This document shows, piece by piece, positions 33,438 through 44,690 of a DNA stretch of 64,000 bases; within the stretch, counting starts at the first letter, position 1; every line of letters starts with the position of its first letter. The notes below the pieces were generated by a model that ran no database searches, was not told where the DNA came from, and saw only the letters and a list, made by a program, of their open reading frames with translations. The stretch covers positions 21,004-85,003 of the forward strand of contig KL197753.1 of assembly GCA_000697665.1 (NCBI GenBank). The letters run 5' to 3'. The translations under genes and the position numbers were made by a program. Origin of the DNA: Jaapia argillacea MUCL 33604 (lineage: Eukaryota > Basidiomycota > Agaricomycetes > Jaapiales > Jaapiaceae).

Positions 33438-34794
33438 CGACCTCGTTCCTGCCTTATGCTCTGAGCAACTTCATTGGTCCCTAACGCCACCCGTGCTGTG
33501 CCCTTTATTGCCGACACGACTCGTCAGCTCCTTGGCCGCTTTCAGGGATACCACTGGATCTCGGAACGCCAAATTCGCTCTTTTTGGTGATATCTCGTAC
33601 CCTATGCGCTCGTTCAGCACAAGCTGGACGACTCGAGTTGCGCCTCACTTGGGAACATCAATTCATCCCTCTGTCGAATTTTTGACCGCGTATTTCTGGG
33701 ACGAGGCATATCCAAACCCTTCCCTTCATACGTCTCACACCTTTGGTGGCCGGAAGGGACCCGCTTCAAGAGATTTAACGAGTCATCTCCGTGCCTACCA
33801 TCCTCCACGCAGCAAATCTAATCTTGTCCCGTTTTCAGTTCCGGAGCCGAGCTGCTCAGGTATCAACACCCAAACACCCAAGCATCTCCAGGACAATGGG
33901 AGGTTCGGATCTCTGACTCACGGTAGCTGCGCTGTGCACATATCAACCTGTACCCCCAGTCACTTTCAAGGCCGATATTTCCTTTCACCGCTTTTGTCCT
34001 CGCTTTGTTTCCTTACGCGTCCTCTTCCGGTGCACGACCTTGGAGACCGAACCTACCTGTGGATAATGCCACCGTGATGGTAACGAGTTTGGAGTCCGTT
34101 GCCTCGACAGAACAACGGGCGATGTTCCCAGTTCGGACAAGTGTTGGCGTGGAGACGACGGATAGCGTATCGTAGTGTCATTGTCAACGTTGTGGGCGTC
34201 CTTCGGGCTTGGCGGCGACGGGGTGTTGTCCTCCTCGGGGGTTGTTGTCACCTCAGTCCGACCAAAATCGTTGTACAGTAGGAACCTCTATTGCGCAGTG
34301 TACAACAACGAAAATGACTGAGTAGCGAAAGACTAAAGCTACATATACCGACATAAAAGCATGAACGAAAGTACATTTCCTCGGAGAAGGGGGTGTCCCG
34401 AAAACCAAAGAAACTGAAAGGGGGGTAATAAGTCATGTCTAGCTCTAATAACCAGCAATAAACGAACCCTAAAGTGGGGGATTTGAACTAACGAAGTCCG
34501 TGTCTGCTTCATCAACAAACCAAAATACGAGCGGTGATTTTGTACAATTAAGAACGTCAAAAGACGAAGTGGGGGGGTATTTTACTAGTGAGTATATCTA
34601 TCAGTCGATAATTCCAACGGGAGCTGAAGAAGGGAATAACGAATCACTTCAACTCGGAGCCGAGGGTCTTCCATCACTTCTTCTCGCCACATGATAATTT
34701 GCATAGGAATACAACAGGGGGTATAGCCTGTAGAGCGGTGGGTGTATCGTGACTCGGGACGCTAGCGGAGCGCATGGAAGGGGGGCCTAATACA

Positions 34795-35652
34795 TTACGC
34801 CACGTCGATGTGCCTAGTCGGCGGCAGCGAAGCAGAAGAGACCCGTGGCCACGAGATGATAAGCATGCCATCTGCCATACTCGCAGCTATTTCCGTAGCC
34901 TAAAAAAAGGGGAAACCCAAGTCAGTCTCATACAAGTCACGATCGCGAGAAAAACGTTCATGATCGAACACAGCACAATCGGTGCGAATGGGAATCGAAT
35001 CGAATCGAATAGAAGGAGAGGGGACCCACTTTAACGCCAGCTGGTAAAGCTATGACCCTCCGAAACTGCCCGTATTTAAGTTCTTGGACGGGGTATCGTG
35101 TACGCGTAGTAGGTGGTGCCGGTGACACGCTGGCACTCTGCGATCGCGCAGTTGTCGGTGCCGTAAGTGTATCGCCTGCATTCGCATGTGAATCTGGAGT
35201 TGACTGCGAGTCGGGTGTATCGGTGTCCATAGGTGCGGGGGTGGAATGGGCTGAGGGATGTGATGCGAGGAGGGGTGGAGGTCGTCTAGTGCCTGACACT
35301 GTTAGGCAACCGTTGAACACCTCTATTGATAAATCATCCTTTTTCATTCCTGGTAGCTCGATGGTGGCTGTTAACCGTGGACTATCGGGTGAGTCGCATA
35401 GGTCCATCCTAGAAGAGAAACGCAAGATCCGGAGGTCAGCTTTCTTGCTCACCTCGAGCAAAGGGTGAAGAGAGAGAGAAAGACGTACCGTGGTTTGTAA
35501 CGACCGGGTTGATTTGACTCCAACACCCTCCTTGGGTGTGGTTGGAGATATTGTCTAGCATATCGTGTCGCCAATGCCCTATCAATGACACGGTAAATAT
35601 GCTCTGCATCCTCTCGTTTCATCTGTTTGAGTGGTGTAGCTGTAACGGCCAT
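34795..35652 (-). CDS. Small heat-shock protein (Hsp20/alpha-crystallin family) with long loop insertion
   Basis: Three exons: 35652-35490, 35408-35030, 34899-34795. The alpha-crystallin domain begins with MDLCDSPDSPRLTATIELPG, then MKKDDLSIEVFNGCLTVSG. After an insertion it resumes YGQFRRVIALPAGVK and ends ATEIAASMADGMLIISWPR, the family's conserved last strands (usually V-K-x-x-x-I-x-A-x-x-x-D-G-x-L). The inserted segment (about 60 residues, Ser/Thr/Pro/Ala/Asp-rich, around 35090-35280) lies between two strands of the domain where most small heat-shock proteins have a short loop. The protein is an ATP-independent holdase in the cytosol. N-terminal arm: MAVTATPLKQMKREDAEHIY. Confidence 0.88.
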
Positions 35653-35804
35653 GTGAATGCGGCGAGGGGATCGAAGTGGTGAATGCGGTTGTACTTGTCC
35701 TGGTTTCTTACGCGAGTACAAGAAGCAACAAGAGATGGGAGGGGAGGAGGAGGAGGAAGAGCTGTAGATGGTTTGGAATTTTGGATGAGTCGAAACTCAA
35801 GTCC

Positions 35805-35811
35805 TTATATA
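35805..35811 (-). promoter_or_regulatory. Candidate TATA box of the Hsp20 gene
   Basis: Read on the minus strand: GAGTATATAAGG, about 155 bp before the ATG at 35652. Heat-shock genes commonly have TATA promoters. I did not find a perfect array of inverted NGAAN heat-shock elements nearby. Confidence 0.5.
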
Positions 35812-36642
35812 CTCCCGACCTCCCGCCACCCTTACTCCAATTCCGAATTCGGCAAGTCGTGGCAAGCTCCGGCACCCGGCTATTTGACTCTCCACAGCCA
35901 ATCACCGATCTGGAGCTTGAATGTCCCGCGGCATGGAGCTTTACTCACCGCTAAAGGTGCTCGGATGGAAAAATTCCAACATGCATGAACGAGTAGTCTG
36001 TGGTAGATTCTATGAAGAAATTAGCTTCACATAGCTTGGAAATATGAAGTGACTCATACTGACAAGGCTGACGCGGCTGACTTGCCAGCGAAACGCTCGC
36101 GAAAATTGATGACCGAGCACAGGCACGGCTAGCGTTATGCGTGAGATGAGCATCCATCGAAACATCCTCTGCAACCTCGGACTCGGGCTGTCGACTCAGC
36201 AGCAGCAGGAAACCGGTGAATCAGCATGCGGATGTCGAGAGAGGCTATGGTGTCCGACGTCGGGCCACGGCGGACACGGACACGCGTACGGGGGTGAGTC
36301 GTCGACATTTTGTCAATGTGAAGGGGACGGCAAGAGATTCAGTCCGTTTTGTGGTGCAGATCGAAGCGAGTGGCTGCGGACTCGGCCCATCACTTTGCGG
36401 CTGTGCAGAGGCTGTGTCCCCGACGGCTTCGGGCTGCGGAGATCTAGGCCCATCTATAGACCGAGCTACGTCATCAATCTTGGTCCGCGGGGTCCTTGGT
36501 CCGAGGGCTGTCCCAGGACTACCTGTGGCACCGACGATATTCCAAATAAATTATAATATTTCTCGCTTCAAGCGTCGATCTTTCCGCTGCACCCTTCGAG
36601 CATCGTGACTCTCGTTTGATCCGCTGCTAAGCTGGTATCAAA
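35812..36642. other. Divergent intergenic region between Hsp20 and CstF64
   Basis: About 830 bp with no supported gene. Open frames at 36137-36608 overlap each other in two frames and carry no motif. Probably holds promoters for both genes. Confidence 0.45.
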
Positions 36643-38381
36643 ATGAGTAAAGTCGTATTCGGTGAGTATTCCTTTTCATTTTCCCTCCTTCCCTGCATAC
36701 TCATCATCACCGCCTTTGATGCCAGTTGGCAATGTTCCATACACAATGGGGGAGGAATGTACCACTCACTACTCACCCTCAGCCCACCCAAATACGCAAA
36801 CAACGATATTGACATGAAATTTTGGTGTGAATTGCAGGAACAACTCATTGAAGTTTTCAAGTCTGTCGGTCAAGTCGTTGGATTTAGGTATCGTCTCAGT
36901 TCCCTCGGCGCGTGATTCAAACCCATTTTGCCCGCACCATGCTGAGCACAAGCAACATTATCGTATAGACTGGTATTTGACCGAGATACGGGCAAGCCTA
37001 GAGGTTATGGCTTTTGTGAATTCGCCGGTACATCTCAATCACCTCTTACCCAACCGTCACCGAACACATTTCTGACATGATGATTCGAATTCACCATCCC
37101 CTTTAACTGCAAATCACAACGCGTTTCTCACAACATCAAATACAAACTCATGCAGACCATGACACAGCAATGTCAGCAGTCCGAAACCTCAACAACGTCG
37201 ACGTAGGCGGTCGTCCCCTCCGCATAGACCTAGCAGACTCCGACCCATTCCTCGAAGGTAAAACCACCGTACGCGGTGAGATTATCGACGGCGGCGGCGG
37301 CGGTGGCGGAGGTGGAGAATCCCGATCTCAATGGCGCGACAGAGATCGTGACCGAGATCGTGATGGCGGGAGAGGCACTTCAAGAAATCGTGACCAAACC
37401 CAAGACCCCAACATCTTCTTGTCAACATTACCACCCGGTGTACCTGTTCCACATGGAAAGACTCCTCCCGACGTCATTACGCAAGTTTTGGCTGAGACGC
37501 CGCCGTCGCAAATCACGGAGGTTCTGGCTCAGATGAAGGTTCGGAATGCCAGCTATCTGATGTTACGATCCCGACTGAGGTGGAAGTTTAACAGGCGTTT
37601 GTGATAACCCACCCAGACCAAGCCCGAACTCTCCTGATGGCTCACCCACAACTCGGCTACGCCCTCTTCCAAGCAATGATAATGAACAAAATCCTCGACG
37701 AAGCAATAGTCACCGTACGCCTCCCTCCCTCCCCTCCCACACGCCACTAACCCCTTCCCCCCGTCTCAGCGAATGCAAGCAGCAGCATCCTCCTCCCGTC
37801 CCCCCCCACCCCAAGTCCCAATGCCCCCTCCCCACCTCGCACCCCCACCCCACATGTACGCCCAACCACCCCCAATGCACCAACCCCAACCAATGATGCC
37901 ACCTCCAATGATGCACCCCGGTCAACCCCCAATGCAAGCTATGCCACCTGGTCCTCCACCACCTGGGATGTACACACATCATCAACACGTCCCTCCACCA
38001 CCTCCACCTCAATATTACCAACCCCCTCCGCAGCAGCAGCAGCAGCCACCGCAAGGCCCGGGGCAGGGACAGCAGCAGGCACAAGCTGCTGCTGCGCAAG
38101 TCCAGCAAGATGGTTCTATTGATCCGGCGCAAAAGGTTCGTATTGGTTTCGTTGGAGGTTTAGTGTTGGATTGACGTGGTGGTTTCGTGTGTGGTAGGCG
38201 ATGTTGTTACAGGTGCTTCAAATGACTCCGGAACAGATCAACGCGTTGGAGCCTTCGGCGAGGGCAACTGTGAATCAGATTGTGCGTCTTCTTGTCTTTT
38301 TTGCAGAGTTTTCAGGGCTAACATATATTTGTGACGCAGAGGGACCAAATCATCAACAGGCAACCTCAGCCTACGTACTAG
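36643..38381 (+). CDS. Cleavage stimulation factor subunit 2 (CstF64/Rna15-like)
   Basis: Nine exons: 36643-36661, 36726-36754, 36838-36887, 36968-37027, 37156-37539, 37595-37714, 37770-38135, 38198-38281, 38340-38381. The RRM starts almost at the N-terminus: MSKVVFVGNVPYTMGEEQL (RNP2 as VFVGNV), then RGYGFCEFAD (RNP1) and AVRNLNNVDVGGRPLRIDLA. A Gly run and an RDRDRDRDGG linker follow. The hinge region has PPSQITEVLAQMK, then AFVITHPDQARTLLMAHPQL and YALFQAMIMNKILDEAIV, which in the family binds CstF77/symplekin. Pro/Met/Gln-rich linker, then the C-terminal helical domain LLQVLQMTPEQINALEPSAR. It binds U/GU-rich RNA during mRNA 3'-end cleavage. Oddity: the second intron starts GAATGT instead of GT (36755). 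It is convergent with the ThrRS gene, with 166 bp between stops. Confidence 0.92.
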
Positions 38382-38547
38382 GCGTTTCCATTGACATACC
38401 GTTTTCCCGCCTGTCTACTACAGTAGTATGAGATCTTCGAATCCTCTCCCATTTACCATTTGAGAATGAGAACCACGATACGCATTCACCAATCCACAAA
38501 AGCGACGACACAACAAGCAACAAACAAGAAATTGACACAGATACGGT

Positions 38548-41500
38548 CTACACGAACTTATTCTCCAACCTCCTAGTAGCTTTCAACGCCACCAACTTCT
38601 GAGTAACTTCATCGAGCGGCATAGTCTCACCCCTAGCTTTCGAGCCGACGTCATCCCTGTTCCTAACATTGACTGAACCAGAATCCACTTCTTCTTGGCC
38701 GACGACTGTAGTCCATGTGGGTAAACGATGAGTAATTTGTCGGGTGTACGGAAGGAGGGGACGTACCGAGAATGAAGTTATATTGTGCGATTTCACCATT
38801 CCGGATCTTCTTCTGGAGGGTGTTCTCGCCGTTATCGACATCGGCGAATAAACCAGCCGCAGAGAGACACTCTGCTACTTCTGCTGCGTAATCTTTCTGG
38901 ATGTTGAGAAGCCGATAAGCGAAATGAGAAGGACTCATAGGTGAACATGAGAGACGCACGTAGGGTATCGAAACGGGAATGACCAAAACTTGACGAGGCG
39001 ACAACCAAAATGGCCTACAAATCATCTTCAGAAACATGTAACCGGGAGGATCCCAGCTCAAACTCACCACTTCCCGGCAAAATGCTCTGTGACAATAGCA
39101 ATAAACCTCTCCATACTGCCCAAAATAGCCCGGTGAATCATGACGGGTCTCGAAGGAGGTTTGTCGGCATTAGTAGCCTCCTCAGCGCTTCTATACTTCA
39201 AGTTGAAACGTTCTGGGAGTTGGAAGTCCAGTTGGATGGTGGCGCATTGAAAAGAACGACGGAGAGCATCTCGGATGGTAATGTCGATTTTGGGACCGTA
39301 AAAGGCTCCGTCGCCTGGGTTGAGTTCCCATTTGCCCGGGTGGTACTTGTCGAGGGCTTTGGAGAGTTGCTGAGGGAATCGGTGATATGTGAAATCGAGC
39401 TGAAGAGGGAGGGAGGCAAGGGACTCACGGCTTCGGCTTCGTCCCAAGCCTCGATAGTTCCGAGGTAGTTATCAGGTCGGGTGGAGAGTTCGAGTCTGAA
39501 CTCAAACCCAAATAACCCATAGATATGTTCCATAAAGTCGAATAGGGTGCCGATCTCCTCCTCAATCTACACCCACACGCAACCCATCAGACACTCCAAT
39601 ATCTTTCTCCGATCAAAGTGATTGTGACTCACCTGGCTGGGCATACAGAAAATATGTGTGTCATCCTGCACGAACCTCCTAACCCTGGTGAGCCCGGTCA
39701 ACGCCCCACTAGCCTCATTCCTATGAATGATCCCAAACTCCGCCATCCGAATCGGCAACTCCTTATAACTTCTATCTCTAGAATCAAAGATCAAACAATG
39801 CCCTGGACAGTTCATAGGCTTGAGCGCCCATTTGTCTTTTTCGACTTCAAGGATGAACATGTCGTCTTTGTAGTTTTGCCAATGGCCGGAAGTTTCCCAT
39901 AATTTGTGGTGATACATATTGGGGGAGATGACTGAGGGCAGGTGTCGGTTAGACACTGGAGTATCAAGAGAAGAGCTGCGTACCTTCTTGGTATCCGCGC
40001 TTGTAGTATTCAGACTAGAGGACCTTCAGTATCAACGATGCAACGAGGGTGCATGGATACTCACGCGCATCAGCTCGATAAGGGTATTGTAGATCCTGGT
40101 TCCGTGAGGCAGCCAGAAGCAACTCCCTGGGCTGAGTTCGTTAAAGAAGAACAGTTCTTGTTCCTACAATACCACACGAGATATGTTCAATCATCATGGC
40201 CAAGATAAACGCCGACATACCTTGCCGATCTTCCTGTGATCCCGCTTGGCGGCTTCAGCAAGGAAAGCCTTATACTCCGACAATTGTTTCTTGTCGGGGA
40301 AAGAGATACCATAGATACGTTGAAGAGAATCGTTCTTTTGGTCGCCGAGGAAGTATGAGGCTGAGTTCTAGTTTGTTATAATATCACAGGTGTTGGCCTA
40401 TGGGGCAAGCTAGTGTTGACGAACTACTAACCTTGGTAACCATGAACGCCTTGATCTTCCCAGTGTGTGGGATATGGGGACCAACACAGAGATCCACCAT
40501 GGGACCACAGCGATAGACGGTGGTGGAGGTGCCATCAGGAATCTTGGTTTCGATCAAATACTTCTTATATTTATTGTACTATGAAACCGCCCATCAATTG
40601 AAAGCACACGTGTCAGGCTGATATTGCAAGGACTCACACCGAACATCTCCAACAGCTGCTCCTTCGAGCACACCAGTCGTTCGAATTTCTGACGTTCTTT
40701 GATCGCTGATTCGGAGACTTTCTCCAGTGCTGGGTAGTCGGTGATTGACACGGGTCTACAGAGGTGCTCGGATGAGAACAATAGAGTAGTAACGGAGGAG
40801 GAGGATGTAGTACCTTCCCTCAATGGCCATCTCGTAAAAGAAGCCCTCGTCAGTCGGTGGACCGATGCATAGATGGCATCCGTAATGACGTTCAGAAGCC
40901 TCTCCGAGAACGTGCGCGGAGGAATGCCAGAAGACCTTCTTGCCTGATATCGCGGTAGTTGAGTCAAAGTTGACAGGACGGACGGTGACTAGGAATATCA
41001 AATCAGCGACTCACCGTCAGGGTTCTCGAAATCGAGGAGTTCGAGCTTGCATGATGACTCAAGAGGTCGATCGAGGTCCCATAGGTCTCCGTTCACCTAT
41101 GGACGATACACGGTAAGACGAAGTGGGGTGAATTACACGTTGACGAGAGATGACGACCTTGGCAATGACAATCCGTTCTGACAGACTCTTCGACAATTCC
41201 TTGGCGATATCCATAGGACTTGTCTCCCAGCTGGTCCCCTTCCTTTCTGAACCATCTGGGAGGGTGACAGCGATCTCCTGACGAGGTTGCGCTGATGAAA
41301 CGGGGAAAGTGCTAAGAAGTCGAAAGGGGGTCGGACCAGGAAGCTGCTGCGCTCACCCTTTACCCACGCATCATACTCGGCCTTCAATTTATCAAACATC
41401 TGGATACGATGATCGAAGAATGCAGGACGGGGTTCGAGCTATCCACCACACGGCCCGTAAGCATCCTGAAACGATCCCGCGAACAGTAGCAACCACGACT

Positions 41501-41788
41501 CACCTCCAAGGGGAAACCACTCGCAGGAGCCTTCTCCTTCTTTCCCTTCCCCTCCTTCCCCTGTTTCGGAATCGGGTCGTTTAAATGGTGTGCTTGCAAC
41601 GCAGGAATCTGAATGTTATGCGAGCTCGACTCGACAGGATGAATATCAGCCATTTTTACGCTAGTTGTTGCCAGTCCTCTGCAGGTGCGCGGTAGAAGAA
41701 ATTGAGGGCGGACGCAGTGGCGGGGGAGAATAGGATGGCAAGGATAGCCTTTGGGAACAAGCTGAAATCGATTCAGCAGTTTCTGCAT
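38548..41788 (-). CDS. Threonyl-tRNA synthetase, probably dual cytosolic/mitochondrial
   Basis: A multi-exon class II synthetase that charges tRNA-Thr. Order: leader from 41788; [13 protein letters not shown] start at 41653; TGS domain ([13 protein letters not shown]); editing domain ([50 protein letters not shown]); motif 1 region ([19 protein letters not shown]); zinc ligand region ([10 protein letters not shown]); motif 2 ([16 protein letters not shown]); [19 protein letters not shown]; motif 3 ([19 protein letters not shown]); anticodon-binding domain ([12 protein letters not shown] to QYNFILVVGQEE). The frame is open upstream of MADIH to an ATG at 41788; these 45 residues have no Asp or Glu, many Arg/Lys and end [10 protein letters not shown], like a mitochondrial presequence. 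Fragments of this gene recur at 43610, 51270 and 54060. Confidence 0.93.
41654..41788 (-). other. Predicted mitochondrial presequence of threonyl-tRNA synthetase
   Basis: In-frame extension starting [19 protein letters not shown]. It contains eight basic and no acidic residues in 45 positions and a presequence-like cleavage region (CRGLATTS) just before the cytosolic-type start MADIH. The two ATGs (41788 and 41653) could yield mitochondrial and cytosolic forms by alternative transcription or leaky scanning. Confidence 0.6.
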
Positions 41789-42090
41789 TCACGCCAGCAT
41801 ACAAAACGAGTCACAAGATATTTTCAGATTATCGTGGAGATAACATTTGCTGATAAGATTAACGTTGCCACGTTGCAACACGGTCACATGACAGGACAGG
41901 ACTAATATCGCGGCGAGGTTCGACCAATGTTGCTCCAATAAGCACTTGGAGTCCCTTAATTCCTCATCTCCTCTGCAACTATCCAGCGAACCCACTTCTA
42001 CATATCTACTCGCAAATGGCGGTAGGTATCAGGGCGACGTCCGCACTGAAAAATATCTGATGACATTCATAACAGAACTCGAAGTCGAAA
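41789..42090. promoter_or_regulatory. Divergent promoter region, ThrRS and unknown gene
   Basis: About 300 bp between two diverging start codons, with no motif I can name. Both genes probably share control elements here (inference from arrangement). Confidence 0.4.
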
Positions 42091-43507
42091 ATGACGGGGA
42101 AGGGCAAGCACAAACGGCCTATCCCCAGCCACGAGCCAGATGGTACATCGTCAAACGAATCAGATGAAGATTCTCGGCCTCCTGTGAAGAAAACTAGGAC
42201 GTCAATCAAGGGAGGGGTGTCCACGCCCAATTCACCGAGGAAGGTATTTCTTATCATCGAGCCCGTCCGACTGGAGAGTTGAAACTTCTCGTTGGCAGGA
42301 TGGCTCGTCATCGGGGAAGGTACCAGTGACCAAATCTTCTGGTGGCGGAGCCAAGCGGGCGGCAAAAGTAGACGTCGAGACCGCGCCTTCGAGCGAACCC
42401 AGCCCCAAAGCCTCAGACAAGGTGAAATGAATCTCAGCGGAGACATTTAAGATGGAAAGCTCACCTCATTCATAATCCGCCAGTGTTACCAAGTCCAAGC
42501 GGGTCACCAGTTCCACACAAAAGGCGGGCGTGGCAGAGGGCAACAGCCAACGGAAGAAAAAACCAGCGCCGGCAAGGTCACCCACCCCATCCGAAGCAGA
42601 GGAGATTGCGGGCAATTTCGACCTCTACCGCATGAACTTATCTTCTCTCCACTCCGTCTTCCTCGCGAAAGAGTCGAAACCCGGGGACACTACCCGGAAT
42701 CGCGATTATGAAGGCCTCTACATGAAGATCATGGAGTTACAAGTCAAGAACACCCACACCGCACAAATATACCTTCCACCCTTTTCCGAGAGCAAGTTCA
42801 GCGACGACGAATCGGAGCCTTCCCGTCCTGGTCCCAAGGCACAAAGGTTTGACCCTGAAGTGTTGGGACGTTTGTCCTCGACATCGTTCCAAGATCCCAT
42901 GGCGGAGGAGCCCTACGATATCTCCATCACCGCGCTGAAGTCCCAGCCCGACCTCAAGTTCAACCTCAGCGAGCGCTGTTACTTCGGGTCGAAGATGTTC
43001 AAATCCTCCTCGATATCACACACCATCCCCGGTATCTTAGGTGCGACGCGACTCGCAGCGTCACACTGCGGAGTCGACCACGCCAGCGGTGACTTCAAAA
43101 TCCGGGGACCAGCTTAGGAGAAAGAAGATCCTTCGACTGGTGAGAAGATGGAGATATTCGAAGGGTATCTTTCTTTCCGAACGATTCACAGCTTGCTGTA
43201 CAAAGTTATGAACGAGTACGGTCGGGGCAACAGCGACAGCTTCGCTTTCTGGGCAGTTAGGGCCAAGACGGACAAGGATGGGAACGAAATTGGGCTAAAG
43301 CCATTCGACAAGGCGGAGCGGAAAGCGGCGTATACGATGACATTTGCGTATGACGAGTATGCTTTCGAGGAAGAAGATGCTCAGGTGGATGAGGATGACG
43401 AGCAGAATAGTGATGATTTGATGGATAGTTATATGGCAACGGGATGGATGAGCGGCACATCCTACAAAACGTATGCGCGGGCGAAGCGAGTCTTCGGACG
43501 TTGGTGA
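42091..43507 (+). CDS. Unknown nuclear-type protein, fungal-specific
   Basis: The start is MTGKGKHKRPIPSHEPDG. The first part is Lys/Ser/Pro-rich with nuclear-localisation-like runs (RPPVKKTR, QRKKKPAPARSPTPSE), split by introns at about 42244-42298 and 42424-42494 (acceptor AAG before SKRVTSST). A folded part follows: FDLYRMNLSSLHSVFLAKES, NRDYEGLYMKIMELQV, YDISITALKSQPDLKFNLSE and RCYFGSKMF. A TAG lies in frame at 43114-43116; it is avoided if an intron runs from a donor at 43032 or 43041 to an acceptor at 43124, which keeps the frame into EDPSTGEKMEIFEGY. The end is SFAFWAVRAKTDKDGNE and an acidic stretch (FEEEDAQVDEDDEQNSDDL). Family not recognised. A decayed copy of the last exon lies at 44345. 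Confidence 0.6.
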
Positions 43508-43599
43508 TAGCATTGCCCTTGACTACGTTTGTGGAGGTGCCTTGATGTAACTCTAAAGACAGTTGCTTTGGAAGTTGCTGGAGGATTGGGTGACATAAG

Positions 43600-44344
43600 A
43601 ATTTGAACTGACGAGAGAAGGAAGAAAGGGACTCACTGCTATGGCTTCGTCCCAAGCCTCAATGGTCCCGAGGTAGTTGTCAGGACGAGCGGACAGTTCG
43701 TGTCTGAACTCGAACCCGAAGAACCCATAGATGTGTTCCTCAAATTCGATAGAGTACCAATCTCGTCCTCAAATCTACACCCACAAACGCCATCAGAACC
43801 TCCAACGTTCGCTCCGAACAAAACCATCACGACTCACCTTACTGAGCATACCGAGTATATGCATATCGTACTACACGAACCTCATAACCTTGGTGTACCC
43901 GGTCAACACCCCATTAGCCTCATTCCGATGGATGACCCCAAAACTCCGCCATCCTAATCGGCAACGTCTAACTTCTATCCCTGGAAATCAACTATCAACC
44001 ACGACCTAGAGAGTTCATAGGTTTCAGCGCCATTCGTGTTTTTCGATATCAAGAATGAATATGTCACCTTTGTAGGCTTTAAAATGGCCGGAGGGCCTCC
44101 CATAGCTTGTGGTGGTACATATTGGAGGAGATGTGGAAAGGTTAGATGCGGAGTCTTGGAGAAGAACTGTGTTCGCTCTTGGTATCTGCACTTGCAGTAT
44201 TCAGACTGGAGGATCGAAGGTCGGTATCGACGGACGGAATGAGGGTAGATGAAAACTCACATGCATCAGCTCCGTAAGGCGTCGTATATCTTGGTTCCAC
44301 GAGGCAACCGAAAGCAACCTCCCGGGTTTGATTCGTTAGTGGAC
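43600..44344 (-). pseudogene. Threonyl-tRNA synthetase fragment, decayed duplicate 1
   Basis: It matches the intact gene's segment of about 39420-40170 in the same (minus) orientation. Shared stretches include the block around CGTCCCAAGCCTC and ATGGTCCCGAGGTAGTTGTC (43640-43680), the motif 2 region and the exon preceding it. Multiple frame breaks and substitutions exclude function. It covers part of the catalytic core only. Confidence 0.85.
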
Positions 44345-44690
44345 AGGCAAGGATTCCACAACCGGCGAGGTGGTCGAGCTGTTCAAAGGCTACGTGTTAT
44401 TCAAAGTCAAGGATAGCGGGATGTACGGCAGGAAGCCCCACGGACCTTGGAGAGATGGTAACTTCGCATTTTGGGTTGGTCGTGCAGGAGGGATAAGACT
44501 GGGGATGATATTGGGTTGGAGCAGTATGATGAGGGCGAGTCGACGGAGATACCAACTGGGCGTATTGTCGCCGGGCCTCCCGAGGAGGATGAGGGTGAAT
44601 GGGATGACTGCAGATAGCGACGAAGATAGGGATGGGCACGGTGATTCTGACGTCTTCGATATTATTCGTATCGTCGACTGGTAAGTTGAT
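44345..44690 (+). pseudogene. Decayed copy of the last exon of the unknown gene at 42091
   Basis: It reads DSTTGEVVELFKGYVLF and GNFAFWVGRAGG, parallel to DPSTGEKMEIFEGYLSF and DSFAFWAVRAKTD of the intact gene, then loses frame before an acidic end (DSDEDRDGHGDSD). Together with the ThrRS fragment before it, this shows that the neighbouring pair was duplicated as a block. Confidence 0.75.

Larger units (their letters stand above)
31940..34794. other. Long intergenic region with two copies of a 38-bp near-palindrome
   Basis: About 2.85 kb between the transcription factor start and the stop of the Hsp20 gene. I see no supported gene. Frames at 32050-32502 and 33493-34077 are open but have no motif, no splice support and unusual composition. 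Two identical 38-bp repeats at 33056 and 33400 are the only clear structure. Confidence 0.45.

Noticed and set aside
33493-34077. 194-codon plus-strand frame
   Set aside because: The longest frame in the region but without motif, homologous copy in the window or splice context; it may be real but cannot be supported.
36137-36608. Two overlapping open frames before CstF64
   Set aside because: Both frames are open over the same GC-rich stretch, which suggests composition and not coding.
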